Shown one piece after another: positions 28,970-37,530 of a stretch of DNA of 39,977 nucleotides. A program made the position numbers and the translations under genes. The notes beneath the pieces are model-generated. The model searched no databases and was not told the DNA's origin. It saw nothing but the letters and a program-made list of their open reading frames with translations. The stretch comes from an uncultured Prevotellaceae bacterium. GTDB lineage: Bacteria; Bacteroidota; Bacteroidia; Bacteroidales; Bacteroidaceae. The stretch lies in contig OMSJ01000054.1 of assembly GCA_900313705.1 (NCBI GenBank), positions 1 through 39,977 on the forward strand, in the 5' to 3' direction. The first letter of the stretch is position 1. Each line of letters opens with the position of its first letter.

Positions 28970-31900
28970 ATAAAAGGACAATACCATATAGGCAGCCAGC
29001 ATCTGTTGATGCCCTTCTGCATCTTCTGCAGTCGTTGGCCGGAGAGATTGTAGATGATGTGTTCCCTTTCGGGGAAGGAGGCAGGAGCGACTATGCCTGT
29101 TGGGTCGCTCTCGGCATCGAAGCCGCATATCTCGCGGTAGTCGCCTCTGTCGTACTGCCACTGCAGGATGGGATAGCCGTTGCCTGCCGTCGGGTCTGTG
29201 TACCAGGGGGTGCCCCACTTGCCTGCTACGCCACAGAGGTCCATGTGGCTCAGGCCTCCTTCTGCGGGTTCTCCGTTGAGCAGCATGTCGGCAAAGGTAT
29301 AGATGCCCCCAAGGACGTCGAGCTCTGTGGTGAAGCCGAAAGGAGCTGCCGTTGCGCCGTCCACGGTGGGGTTCCAGGCAATGACGCTGTTATAGATGCT
29401 GCCTGGCGTTGCATCGTTCTGCCCGCCTGCCACGATGCCGCCTGCTATGGGCGACGAGACAGGAGCTGCCGCATAGCAGTTATCGATGGTCAGGTCTGTT
29501 CGTACTCGTCCGACGAGGCCGCCGGAATAGTTGGCCGACATGCCGTTGCCCGTAACGGTGACTGCGCTGTAGCAGTTGCGGATGATGACGGGTGAGTTGC
29601 CAAGCGTACCGCCGATGGCACCGACGTATCCTTTGCTGGTGACGGTGCCGGTCACGTAGCAGTTCTCTATCACGACGGGATAGAGGTTGTCCTCTGCATC
29701 CTTGAAGGTGCTGTGGCCCAGTGTGCCACCGATGACAGCAGCACCGGACGCAGTTCCTTCGACCTTCGCATCGACGAAGCCCGTGTTGCGTATCTCGCCG
29801 CACATCGTGCCGAAGAAGCTGGGATAGTACCTTGTTCCGTTGGGCGTGAGGTTGCGGATGATGTGTCCCTGTCCGTCGAAGTTGATCCAGTAGCGGTAAC
29901 TGTTCTCGCTCGTGTTGAGCTGTTTCCAGTCAAAGCCTTCCATATCGACGTCAGCGCCGAGGACGAAGTAAACCATCTGGTCCTGGATGAGGACGTCGTG
30001 CATGTGGTCGAGTTGTTCGGGACGAAGTATGACGTAGGGATTCTCCTTTGTGCCGTCGCCGGTCTGGTAGGCATACGTCATGTTGCGTCCTGCATTCTGA
30101 AGACGCAGAATCAGTGCCTTGACTTCCTTGTCCTTGTAGTCGCGATTGACGAGCACCTGCTGCCCTACTGCCAGGGCATCCTTTGCCTCCTGGGTGGCGT
30201 AGCCTCCGGCTTCGGCAACAGTTATCTTGTCCTGAAGTGTCTGCACTTCGACGGCAAGGCCGGCATAGACATCGATACTGGCCTGCAGGCTGTCCACGGT
30301 ACGGTTGATTCGCAGCAGTTGCTGGTAGCGCGTCTGTGCGTCTTCGGTCCCTTCGGCTGTCTCTTTGTAGAAAGCCAACGTCTTGTTGTAACCGTCATAA
30401 TAGGGTTTGCCGCCCTTTGCAAAGCTGTCGGCCATAGCATAGTAGCTGCCCAGGACGGATGCCAGGGCTGTGGGATCGGAATTAGCCAGCTTGTCGCGGT
30501 AGATGATGTTGATGTTGGCTACGCAGAAGCGCTCTGTCTCGGAAAGGGGCTGCTTGGTGCGCATACCGAAGGTCAGCTTGCCGCCGATGACGAGTCCATA
30601 GACGCTTTGCGAGAACTTGCCGTTGAGGAAGTTGTTGGCAACGACGGCGTCGGAAGCGGGAGCTGTCGTGCCGTTGTCGGCAGGACAGAGGACAGGCGTT
30701 GCCACCTTGCCGACGTAGTATTCCACGCTGTGCTCCGTGTCGATGCCGTTCAGCTTCATCTCGTAGAGGCCGTCCTGCACGCTGGCCGTCACGGTCTGCG
30801 AGATGTCGAACGTGCCGCCGAACTTTGCGTAGCCGAAAGGCATGAAGGCAGAGCCTTTGCCGCTTGCGTTGTCGCAATCCTCGCTGGCAGTCACGTTCCA
30901 GCCCTTCCAGCCGCTCTTCATCAGGTCGGCGTTGACCACCTTGTACGTCACGTTGGCTCCGTTGCCGGTATAGAAGACCGGAGCATCCATCTCGTCGCTG
31001 CTTGGGTGGCCGTCGTTGATGACGGGCCAGTCGTTCTGCCAAGTTATCTTGTCGAGAAGCATGAGGCGACCGTTGCAGTTGTTGTTCTTGTCGTAGCTAT
31101 GGTAGAGGAGCCAGGTCTGCCCCTCGTCATCGGTGATGATTTCGCTGTTGTGGCCTGGGCCTTTCCATCGGTCGTTTCCGGAGATGATGGTTGTGTAGTT
31201 GTCGCTGACCATCTGGCCGCCCTGCTTGTTGACGTACGGCCCCATGAGCTTCGTGGAGCGCCCGACGACCGTCCTATAGGTGCTCTTCTCGCCTTCGCAG
31301 CATGAGCCGACGCTGCAGAAGAGGTAGTAGTACTTGCCGCGCTTGTAAATCATCGCCCCCTCGAAGGCACCGCCTGCCAGCTTCGTCACGCCGGCGTGAC
31401 GCTTCCAGGAGCCGTTGGGCTGCGGGTTGTTGATGGGGTTGAAGTTCTTGATGGCAAGGGCATCTTCGGTCAGCTCCGCGATGCAGATGTCGTTGAAGCT
31501 GCCCCAGACGATGTATTTCTTGTCGAACTCTTCGACGTAGCAGGGGTCGATGCTGTTCTTCACGCCAATCTCCGTACTGCGGAAGAGCTTGCCCTTGTCG
31601 GTGAACTTCGTAGGCGAGTCGCCCACAGCCACACCGATGCCGGTGCGGGAGCCGTTGCCCCAAAGGGCCGAAGCATAGTAGCAGATGTACTTGCCGTCCA
31701 CGTAGTTGACGTCCGCAGCCCACAGGCTGTAGTAGTCCGTTTTACTTTTGCCCTCAGCATCGGTATAGGTGCTGTCGTTCCAGGTGGGACGCGAGATGAC
31801 GCCCGACACATTCGTCCAATTCACGAGGTCCGTGCTCTTCTTGCACTTGCAGCCGGTAGCGTAGGCGTAGAATGTGCCGTCGAGGGCACGCTGAACCGTC

Positions 31901-32010
31901 GGGTCGGGGAAATCGGAGCCATAAACGGGGTTGGAATACTTCTTTTGCGCATTGGCCTGAACGAAGGCTGCTGCTGCAAGCAGAGCCATAAACAGAGTCC
32001 TTTTTTTCAT
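28921..32010 (-). CDS. large secreted GH43 protein with GLUG-type beta-helix repeats and damaged C-terminal tail
   Basis: The 1029-residue protein starts at MKKRTLFMAL (32010); an upstream ATG at 32094 lies before the -7 box (32040-32047, minus) and is rejected. A signal peptide ends at QANAQ. Residues about 25-310 are a GH43 propeller with base Asp36 in GSDFPDPTV, NSIDPCYVEE and the acid region GGAFEGAMIY. Residues about 350-505 look like a carbohydrate-binding sandwich (VNADLMKSGWKGWNVT, YYVGKVATPV). A helical linker (about 510-645) follows, then a right-handed beta-helix-like region with GLUG-type repeats (NCYVTGTVTSKGYVGAIGG, YSGGLVGRV; about 700-930). The sorting-like tail starts normally (IIYNLSGQRLQKMQKGIN) but then runs into repeat DNA and ends without the GKK segment. 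First gene of a four-gene operon; substrate unknown. Confidence 0.88.
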   Translation of the reverse strand: MKKRTLFMALLAAAAFVQANAQKKYSNPVYGSDFPDPTVQRALDGTFYAYATGCKCKKSTDLVNWTNVSGVISRPTWNDSTYTDAEGKSKTDYYSLWAADVNYVDGKYICYYASALWGNGSRTGIGVAVGDSPTKFTDKGKLFRSTEIGVKNSIDPCYVEEFDKKYIVWGSFNDICIAELTEDALAIKNFNPINNPQPNGSWKRHAGVTKLAGGAFEGAMIYKRGKYYYLFCSVGSCCEGEKSTYRTVVGRSTKLMGPYVNKQGGQMVSDNYTTIISGNDRWKGPGHNSEIITDDEGQTWLLYHSYDKNNNCNGRLMLLDKITWQNDWPVINDGHPSSDEMDAPVFYTGNGANVTYKVVNADLMKSGWKGWNVTASEDCDNASGKGSAFMPFGYAKFGGTFDISQTVTASVQDGLYEMKLNGIDTEHSVEYYVGKVATPVLCPADNGTTAPASDAVVANNFLNGKFSQSVYGLVIGGKLTFGMRTKQPLSETERFCVANINIIYRDKLANSDPTALASVLGSYYAMADSFAKGGKPYYDGYNKTLAFYKETAEGTEDAQTRYQQLLRINRTVDSLQASIDVYAGLAVEVQTLQDKITVAEAGGYATQEAKDALAVGQQVLVNRDYKDKEVKALILRLQNAGRNMTYAYQTGDGTKENPYVILRPEQLDHMHDVLIQDQMVYFVLGADVDMEGFDWKQLNTSENSYRYWINFDGQGHIIRNLTPNGTRYYPSFFGTMCGEIRNTGFVDAKVEGTASGAAVIGGTLGHSTFKDAEDNLYPVVIENCYVTGTVTSKGYVGAIGGTLGNSPVIIRNCYSAVTVTGNGMSANYSGGLVGRVRTDLTIDNCYAAAPVSSPIAGGIVAGGQNDATPGSIYNSVIAWNPTVDGATAAPFGFTTELDVLGGIYTFADMLLNGEPAEGGLSHMDLCGVAGKWGTPWYTDPTAGNGYPILQWQYDRGDYREICGFDAESDPTGIVAPASFPEREHIIYNLSGQRLQKMQKGINRCWLPIWYCPFITSTSVASLLPFLLPL

Positions 32011-32039
32011 ATCCTGATTAAAATTTGTCTTTCTGAGTG

Positions 32040-32047
32040 CAAAGATA
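32040..32047 (-). promoter_or_regulatory. -7 box upstream of the large GH43 operon
   Basis: TATCTTTG followed by CAC on the minus strand, 29 bases before ATG 32010. It excludes the upstream ATG at 32094. Confidence 0.68.
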
Positions 32048-32148
32048 ATAATAATATAATAATGTACGCACGAAATGGCCGAAAAGTTTACCATTCTTAT
32101 GATTATTTATCATTTGAAGAGCCCAGAGTTTCGTTTGGACATACATAC

Positions 32149-32302
32149 AAAGTCCGAACAACAGGCATACGAAACCCGAGCAACAGGCATACGAAACCCG
32201 AGCAACAGGCAAACAAAGCCCGAGCAACAGGCAAACAAAGCCCGAACAACAGGCATATAAAGTCTGAACAACATACATACAAAGTCTGAACAGCGAGCAT
32301 AA
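32149..32302. repeat. intergenic array of seven 22-bp units
   Basis: Seven consecutive 22-base units, consensus AAAGCCCGAACAACAGGCAT plus AC, with gradual substitutions; a partial unit (ACATACATAC) precedes at 32139. No spacers of unique sequence exist, so it is not CRISPR. The period is not a multiple of 3 and the stretch is not coding. Confidence 0.92.
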
Positions 32303-32307
32303 AAATT

Positions 32308-32391
32308 ATTTTCAAGCCTTGAAAATATATTTTCAAGCTTTGGTTATTTATTTTCAAGCCTTGATTATATATTTTCAAGGCTTGAAAATAA
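32308..32391. repeat. intergenic array of four 21-bp units with terminal inversion
   Basis: Four 21-base units starting ATTTTCAAGCCTTGA; the last (ATTTTCAAGGCTTGAAAATA) is the reverse complement of the first, so the array can fold as a hairpin. It follows directly after the 22-bp array. Confidence 0.9.
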
Positions 32392-32739
32392 TTTTATACC
32401 ACGCTCTTTGACATTTACATCAAGGGGTAAACGGATTTTGTCACGTAGGGCGACACACTATAGGGCGATTATTGTCCCTTTTCGGCCCGATGAGTACCAT
32501 CGCGAATGACAGCACGATTTGACAACATATTTAACGCTAACTCGACGAAAATGGAAACTTGCACGAAAATGGAAACTTACATCCTTATTATGTGTTAAAC
32601 AAACACAAAGTCACAAAGACACTAAGCAACTCCCCATGGCGTGAAGACACAAAGGTTCTGGCCGTGGAATCTTTGTGTCTTCAGTTCAGTCAAAGGACAA
32701 AAAACAACAATTTTATTTTGTATTGTGCTTGCTTTTTCG
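32392..32739. other. gene-free stretch before the ThiE/TenI-like promoter
   Basis: No convincing gene is seen. It contains two TAGGGCGA words (around 32446 and 32461), an 18-bp tandem duplication with ACGAAAATGGAAACTT at 32545-32580, and a perfect 12-bp inverted repeat (GAAGACACAAAG at 32643-32654, CTTTGTGTCTTC at 32671-32682) that could end transcription or be another dispersed repeat. Confidence 0.6.
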
Positions 32740-32747
32740 TACCTTTG
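32740..32747 (+). promoter_or_regulatory. -7 box upstream of the ThiE/TenI-like gene and prs
   Basis: TACCTTTG followed by CAC, with TTTG at 32717-32720 nineteen bases upstream. It sets the start at 32777. Confidence 0.7.
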
Positions 32748-32776
32748 CACTCCGAATAACGACACAGAGAAACGGA

Positions 32777-33385
32777 ATGAAACTTATTCTGCTTACCTGC
32801 CCAGAGTTCTTCGTAGAAGAAGACAAGATTCTGACCACACTCTTTGAGGAAGGTCTCGACATTCTCCATCTGCGCAAACCCAATTCAGAGCCAGTCTTTT
32901 GCGAGCGACTGCTAAGTCTCATGCCCGAACAGTATCGGAGCAAAATCGTGGTACATGACCATTTCTATCTGCGCGATGAGTTCGGGCTCCTGGGCATTCA
33001 CCTCAGCAAACGGCATCCGCAGGCTCCCGCATCATACAAAGGCCCCATCACACGCACCTGCTACGACCTGCAAAGCGTCGTGGAGCAGAAGCCACTGAGC
33101 GAATACGTCCTGCTGCGCAACATCTTCGACAGCATCTCGGAAAGCGAAAACAAAGCCTCCTTCACGCCCGACGAGCTACGGACGGCAGCACGCGCTGGCA
33201 TCATCGACCGCAACGTCATTGCCGAAGGCGGCGTCTCGCTCGAAAACATAGAACAGGTACGCGAATGGGGATTCGGAGGCGTGGCCATCAGAGGCGACCT
33301 CTGGAACCACTTCGACGTCCACTCACAACGCGACTACAAAGACCTCATCGCACATTTCCGCAAACTGAGAAAAGCCGTAGGCTAA
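32777..33385 (+). CDS. thiamine phosphate synthase / TenI-like protein
   Basis: A 202-residue cytosolic TIM-barrel protein of the ThiE/TenI family. ThiE joins HMP pyrophosphate and HET phosphate to give thiamine phosphate; TenI relatives aromatise the thiazole. Recognisable positions are MKLILLTCPEFF, GLDILHLRKPN (the substrate-binding region), VVHDHFYLRDEFGLLGIHLS, and the phosphate-binding C-terminal part VIAEGGVSLENIEQVREWGFGG split over the final strands. It is shorter than usual ThiE and lacks an obvious RDK motif, so ThiE and TenI cannot be told apart. The start is ATG 32777; a longer frame from 32675 crosses the -7 box (32740-32747) and is rejected. prs follows 30 bases later. No TPP riboswitch is seen upstream. 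Confidence 0.8.
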   Translation: MKLILLTCPEFFVEEDKILTTLFEEGLDILHLRKPNSEPVFCERLLSLMPEQYRSKIVVHDHFYLRDEFGLLGIHLSKRHPQAPASYKGPITRTCYDLQSVVEQKPLSEYVLLRNIFDSISESENKASFTPDELRTAARAGIIDRNVIAEGGVSLENIEQVREWGFGGVAIRGDLWNHFDVHSQRDYKDLIAHFRKLRKAVG

Positions 33386-33415
33386 CAAAGATAAAGGATT
33401 ATTGAATTATACATT

Positions 33416-34354
33416 ATGAATTGCGAAAAATCATTCAAAGTGTTTTCAGGTACCAAGTCACACTACCTGGCTGAGAAAATCTGCCAGCAACTGAACTGTG
33501 AGCTGGGCAACCTGTCCATTACAAAGTTCTCCGATGGCGAATTTGAAGTCTGCTTCGAGGAGTCAATCCGCGGCGTGGATGCCTTTCTGGTGCAAAGCAC
33601 ATTCCCCAATGCCGACAACCTGATGGAGCTGCTCCTGATGATCGATGCAGCCAAACGTGCCTCCGCACGCACCATCAACGCCGTAGTACCCTACTTCGGC
33701 TGGGCACGTCAGGACCGCAAGAGCAAGCCCCGCGTCAGCATCGCAGCCAAGCTCGTAGCCGACATGCTGGGAGTCGCAGGCATCACGCGCCTCATCACGA
33801 TGGACCTGCACGCCGACCAGGAACAGGGCTTCTTCAATGTCCCCGTCGATCACCTCTTTGCCTCCAGCGTCATACTGCCCTACATACAGAGCCTCAACCT
33901 GGAGAACCTCGTCATCGCCACACCCGACGTGGGCGGCTCGAAACGCGCCAGCACCTACAGCAAATACCTCAACTGCCCACTCGTGCTCTGCAACAAGACA
34001 CGCAAGAAAGCCAACGAGGTGGCGACTATGGACATCATCGGCGAAGTCGATAACGCCGACGTCGTCCTCATCGACGACATCGTGGACACAGCAGGCACCA
34101 TCACCAAAGCAGCCGACCTGATGAAGAAGAACGGAGCACGCAGCGTCAGAGCCTTCGCCAGCCACGGCCTCATGAGCGGACCTGCCAACGAACGCGTCGA
34201 AGCATCGGCCATAGAGGAAATGGTCTTCACGGACAGCATCCCATACGACAACAAGTGCAGCAAAGTGAAGCAAATCTCCATAGCAGCACTCCTGGCACAG
34301 ACCATCCAGTGCGTGGAGAACAACGAAAGCATCTCCAAGCAATACCTTTGCTGA
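33416..34354 (+). CDS. prs: ribose-phosphate pyrophosphokinase (PRPP synthase)
   Basis: A 312-residue cytosolic enzyme that makes 5-phosphoribosyl 1-diphosphate from ribose 5-phosphate and ATP, feeding purine, pyrimidine, NAD, histidine and tryptophan synthesis. Family signatures are complete: FSGTKSHYLAEKIC, KFSDGEFEV, VQSTFPNADNLMELL, the flexible catalytic loop VPYFGWARQDRKSKPR, ITMDLHADQEQGFF (Mg-ATP binding) and the PRPP-binding loop VVLIDDIVDTAGTI. Length is normal for the class. It is 30 bases downstream of the ThiE/TenI-like gene with no promoter motif between, so the two are probably co-transcribed from the box at 32740-32747. Confidence 0.97.
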   Translation: MNCEKSFKVFSGTKSHYLAEKICQQLNCELGNLSITKFSDGEFEVCFEESIRGVDAFLVQSTFPNADNLMELLLMIDAAKRASARTINAVVPYFGWARQDRKSKPRVSIAAKLVADMLGVAGITRLITMDLHADQEQGFFNVPVDHLFASSVILPYIQSLNLENLVIATPDVGGSKRASTYSKYLNCPLVLCNKTRKKANEVATMDIIGEVDNADVVLIDDIVDTAGTITKAADLMKKNGARSVRAFASHGLMSGPANERVEASAIEEMVFTDSIPYDNKCSKVKQISIAALLAQTIQCVENNESISKQYLC

Positions 34355-34456
34355 CACCGACGCAGGCCACGCCCCCTATTTGCAAAGTCCACATCGCAAA
34401 ATGACACAATCTTGCTTTTTGGGAACCCTTCATTTGGGTAATTGGGGAAAAAATGG

Positions 34457-34464
34457 TAACTTTG
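34457..34464 (+). promoter_or_regulatory. -7 box upstream of the epimerase/dehydratase gene
   Basis: TAACTTTG followed by CCT, with TTTG at 34433-34436 twenty bases upstream. The element lies inside the longest frame and decides the start at 34492. Confidence 0.68.
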
Positions 34465-34491
34465 CCTGTGCTAACTTTGAACCAAAATGAC

Positions 34492-36429
34492 ATGAAGATA
34501 CTGTCTCGCATAGTCAACTGGTATTTCAGTCGCAACGCTCTGCCCTATTGGTGCATCCTGCTCATCGACTATACCATTATTATATTCAGTGGCCTAATCG
34601 CTTTCTATTTCCTTCGCGGCGGAGATGCCGTAGCTCACAACTTCTGGAACGTACTCAGGGAACTCCTCCTCCTGCTCATCCCCTATACCATCGCATTCCG
34701 CATCTTCCACACCTACAGCGGCATCTTCAGGTACAGCAGCTTCGTTGACCTTGCCCGACTGCTCTGTGCGATGGCCGTCGGCACCGTGATAGCCTACGGA
34801 TGCAGCCTGCTCATACCAGATGACAGGGAAAGCCTCTTCTTCAGCTACCCATCCCTGCTGATCGTTTCCCTCTTGATTGCCTCAATGTTCATGTGCACCC
34901 TCCGCGTCATCGTCAAGACGATGTACGACCTCTTCCGCAGAGACGGACGGACAAAGCGCATCTTCATCTATGGCGTACAGAACGGCGGCATCAGCCTGGC
35001 TAAAAGCATACGCAACGAGACACCCAACCGCTACATCATCAAGGGCTTCATCAGCTCCGACTCGCAGATGAGGGGCAAATGGCTCCTGGGCCTGCCCGTA
35101 TGGACTGAAGAGGACGACCTCATAGGCATCATGCAAAGGCAACACGTCAGCATCCTGATGGTAAGCCCGCTACAGACAGTACACTTCCGCGAACAGGAAG
35201 CACTCATCAACGACCTCATCGCCGCTAACATCAAAATCATGATGATGCCATTCACGGCAGAGGAATGGGACGGAAAGAGCGAACTCAGGTACAGCCAGCT
35301 GCATGAGGTGGACATCGAGGACCTCCTGCCACGCGACAAGATAGAAGTTGACATGCTGGCCATTGGCAGACAACTCAACGCAAACCGCGTACTCATCACC
35401 GGTGCCGCAGGAAGCATCGGCAGCGAAATGGTGCGTCAGGTAGCACGCTTCGAACCACGGGAAATGATTCTCATCGACCAGGCTGAGACACCCATGCACG
35501 ACATCCGCCGCATGATGGAAAGCAAATTCCCCAACATCCCCTGCCATACCATCGTAGCAAGCATCACCAACCAGACCTTCATGGAAGACATCTTCCGGCA
35601 CTACCACCCCGACTACGTCTTCCACGCCGCTGCCTACAAGCATGTGCCCATGATGGAGGACAACCCGGCAATGGCCGTGCAGAACAACGTGTACGGTACA
35701 CGCGTCATCGCTGACCTCGCCGTCAAGTACGGCACGAAGAAGTTCGTGATGATTTCCACAGACAAAGCCGTCAACCCGACAAACGTAATGGGATGCTCCA
35801 AGCGCATCTGCGAGATATACTGCCAAGCCCTCAACAAAGCCATTGAGACCACACCGGACTCCTTCCTCCAGGCCAATGGCAGAAAGCCATGCACGCAGTT
35901 CGTCACAACACGCTTCGGCAACGTCCTGGGCAGCAACGGCAGCGTCATCCCCATCTTCAAGGAGCAAATCGCCAAGGGCGGACCTGTGACAGTCACACAC
36001 CCCGACATCATACGATACTTCATGCTCATCCCCGAAGCCTGCAAACTCGTACTCGAGGCAGGCACCATGGGCAAAGGCGGCGAAATCTTTGTCTTCGACA
36101 TGGGCAAACCCGTACGCATCGCCAACCTCGCCCAACGGATGATTACACTAAGCGGCGCACAAGGCGTAGAAATAAAGTTCACAGGACTCCGCGACGGAGA
36201 GAAGCTCTATGAGGAAGTGCTCAACGATGCCGAACACACCCTGCCCACCATACATCCAAAGATAATGGTGGCAAAGGTACGCGAATACGACTACGAACAA
36301 GCACGCCTCAACGAAGAACGTCTGCTCGAAGCCAGCTATACCTACGATGACATGACAATCGTGAAGATTATGAAAGAAATCGTGCCCGAGTTCAAGAGCC
36401 GGCAGTCAAAATACGAGGCACTGGACTAA
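34492..36429 (+). CDS. CapD/FlaA1-type nucleotide-sugar epimerase/dehydratase, membrane-bound
   Basis: A 645-residue inner-membrane protein of the WbpM/FlaA1/CapD group, which converts UDP-GlcNAc-type sugars to 4-keto-6-deoxy or epimerised forms for surface polysaccharides. Four membrane segments lie in the first 140 residues (for example CILLIDYTIIIFSGLIAFYF). A first nucleotide-binding-like domain (IFIYGVQNGGISLAKS) and then the catalytic SDR domain with TGAAGSIGSE at about 301-310 follow, with KHVPMMEDNP and the active-site MISTDKAVNPTNVMG at about 419-433. The start is ATG 34492: a longer frame begins at 34453, but the -7 box TAACTTTG (34457-34464) with TTTG at 34433-34436 lies inside that extension. 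Its stop overlaps the convergent WecA-like gene by 4 bases. Confidence 0.92.
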   Translation: MKILSRIVNWYFSRNALPYWCILLIDYTIIIFSGLIAFYFLRGGDAVAHNFWNVLRELLLLLIPYTIAFRIFHTYSGIFRYSSFVDLARLLCAMAVGTVIAYGCSLLIPDDRESLFFSYPSLLIVSLLIASMFMCTLRVIVKTMYDLFRRDGRTKRIFIYGVQNGGISLAKSIRNETPNRYIIKGFISSDSQMRGKWLLGLPVWTEEDDLIGIMQRQHVSILMVSPLQTVHFREQEALINDLIAANIKIMMMPFTAEEWDGKSELRYSQLHEVDIEDLLPRDKIEVDMLAIGRQLNANRVLITGAAGSIGSEMVRQVARFEPREMILIDQAETPMHDIRRMMESKFPNIPCHTIVASITNQTFMEDIFRHYHPDYVFHAAAYKHVPMMEDNPAMAVQNNVYGTRVIADLAVKYGTKKFVMISTDKAVNPTNVMGCSKRICEIYCQALNKAIETTPDSFLQANGRKPCTQFVTTRFGNVLGSNGSVIPIFKEQIAKGGPVTVTHPDIIRYFMLIPEACKLVLEAGTMGKGGEIFVFDMGKPVRIANLAQRMITLSGAQGVEIKFTGLRDGEKLYEEVLNDAEHTLPTIHPKIMVAKVREYDYEQARLNEERLLEASYTYDDMTIVKIMKEIVPEFKSRQSKYEALD

Positions 36430-37505
36430 TTGTCAGACTTGCCCATAAGCAGCAGCACACCACATACGAGGGCATAGATGGCCACGTCCGTCAACACAAT
36501 CAGCGGCATGAGGAAGTTGCACTGCCACAAAGCGTAGTTAATCCCACAAATCAGAAAGAACAAAATCAAGATGCAGGCCAAGGTGGCATGCATCGACAGA
36601 CCCGCATTCATCAAGATATGATGGATGTGCGTCTTGTCGGGCTCAAAGATGCCATGACCCGTAATACGGCGCTGCAACGTCACACGTATCACATCCAGCA
36701 CCGGAATGAGCAGCAACGTAATGGAGATAAGCATCTGCTCCTCGCCACAATCCACCGGCGCGATGGGACGCATCAAGCTCTTTATGCTCATGTAGGCACA
36801 GACATAGCCAAGGAAAAGGCTGCCGGCATCGCCCATGAATATCTTCAGCCCACCGACCTTGCCAAACACATTGAAGAACCAAAAGACAAGCAGCGAACCT
36901 ACGATTGCCGCATCCAATGCTGCTATAGCAGGAGTCTCCCTAAACACGAAAGTATAGGCCAGCAGAATCAATATGCATAGTCCAGAAGACAGTCCGTCGA
37001 TGCCGTCTATCAGATTGATGGCATTCACGATGGTGAGTATCGCCATTACCGTCAGCACATAGCCTACAATAAATGGTATCTGATGCAGACCGAAGAGACC
37101 ATTGAGGTCTGTAATGACCAGATTGCACAAAGGGAGGATGAATGCTGCGATGGTCTGTATGACAAACTTATGCACAGCCTTCATGCCGTAGCGGTCATCG
37201 AAGACGCCAATCAGATATATCATCAGTCCACCTATCGTCATTGCTATCGTTGATACGCCAAACACGAGTTCCCCGCCTCCCATCATTTCTCTCGTCCATG
37301 ATGCCACGAAAAGACCCACGACAGCAGCAGGCATAAAGATTAATCCTCCCAGACGCGGGATGGGCTTACGATGGACCTTACGCTCGTTAGGCATATCAAA
37401 ATACTCAAAGTAGCGACAAGCCTTGATAATGAAAGGCAACCCGATAAGGGTTATCAGCACCGCCGAAAGAAATGATACTATAAGGGGTAATGTATTCTCG
37501 TCCAT
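36426..37505 (-). CDS. undecaprenyl-phosphate sugar-1-phosphate transferase (WecA/MraY family)
   Basis: A 359-residue polytopic inner-membrane enzyme (about ten or eleven hydrophobic segments) of the GT4/MraY-WecA superfamily, which transfers GlcNAc-1-phosphate or a related sugar phosphate to undecaprenyl phosphate to start O-antigen, capsule or wall polymer synthesis. Family motifs: RKVHRKPIPRLGGL near residue 42, NAINLIDGIDGLSSGL (catalytic Asp pair), KIFMGDAGSLFLGY and the cytoplasmic RRITGHGIFEPDKTHIHHIL (HxHH). WecA-like is favoured over MraY because of the PxPRxGG context and the polysaccharide neighbours. It is the last gene of a minus-strand operon, 25 bases after the lipoprotein gene. 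Confidence 0.93.
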   Translation of the reverse strand: MDENTLPLIVSFLSAVLITLIGLPFIIKACRYFEYFDMPNERKVHRKPIPRLGGLIFMPAAVVGLFVASWTREMMGGGELVFGVSTIAMTIGGLMIYLIGVFDDRYGMKAVHKFVIQTIAAFILPLCNLVITDLNGLFGLHQIPFIVGYVLTVMAILTIVNAINLIDGIDGLSSGLCILILLAYTFVFRETPAIAALDAAIVGSLLVFWFFNVFGKVGGLKIFMGDAGSLFLGYVCAYMSIKSLMRPIAPVDCGEEQMLISITLLLIPVLDVIRVTLQRRITGHGIFEPDKTHIHHILMNAGLSMHATLACILILFFLICGINYALWQCNFLMPLIVLTDVAIYALVCGVLLLMGKSDN

Positions 37506-37530
37506 AATTCTTGTTTCACTTAGTATTGCC

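Noticed and set aside
28895-29218. Alternative frame as native C-terminus of the large GH43 protein
   Set aside because: It reads GHQQMLAAYMVLSFYNFHER and does not restore the GKK tail, so a simple frameshift does not explain the altered end.
29713-31305. 530-codon open frame on the plus strand
   Set aside because: Antisense to the large GH43 gene; no recognisable motif.
32018-32278. Small Cys/Leu-rich proteins encoded by the 22-bp array
   Set aside because: The open frames result from translation of repeats, lack a promoter and overlap the GH43 promoter.
32149-32302. CRISPR array
   Set aside because: Units are directly adjacent with no unique spacers, and no cas genes are present.
32600-32776. 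TPP riboswitch before the ThiE/TenI-like gene
   Set aside because: No thi-box words were found and the leader after the -7 box is under 30 bases.
34453-34491. Longer N-terminus of the epimerase/dehydratase
   Set aside because: The -7 box lies inside it, so this part is not transcribed from that promoter.
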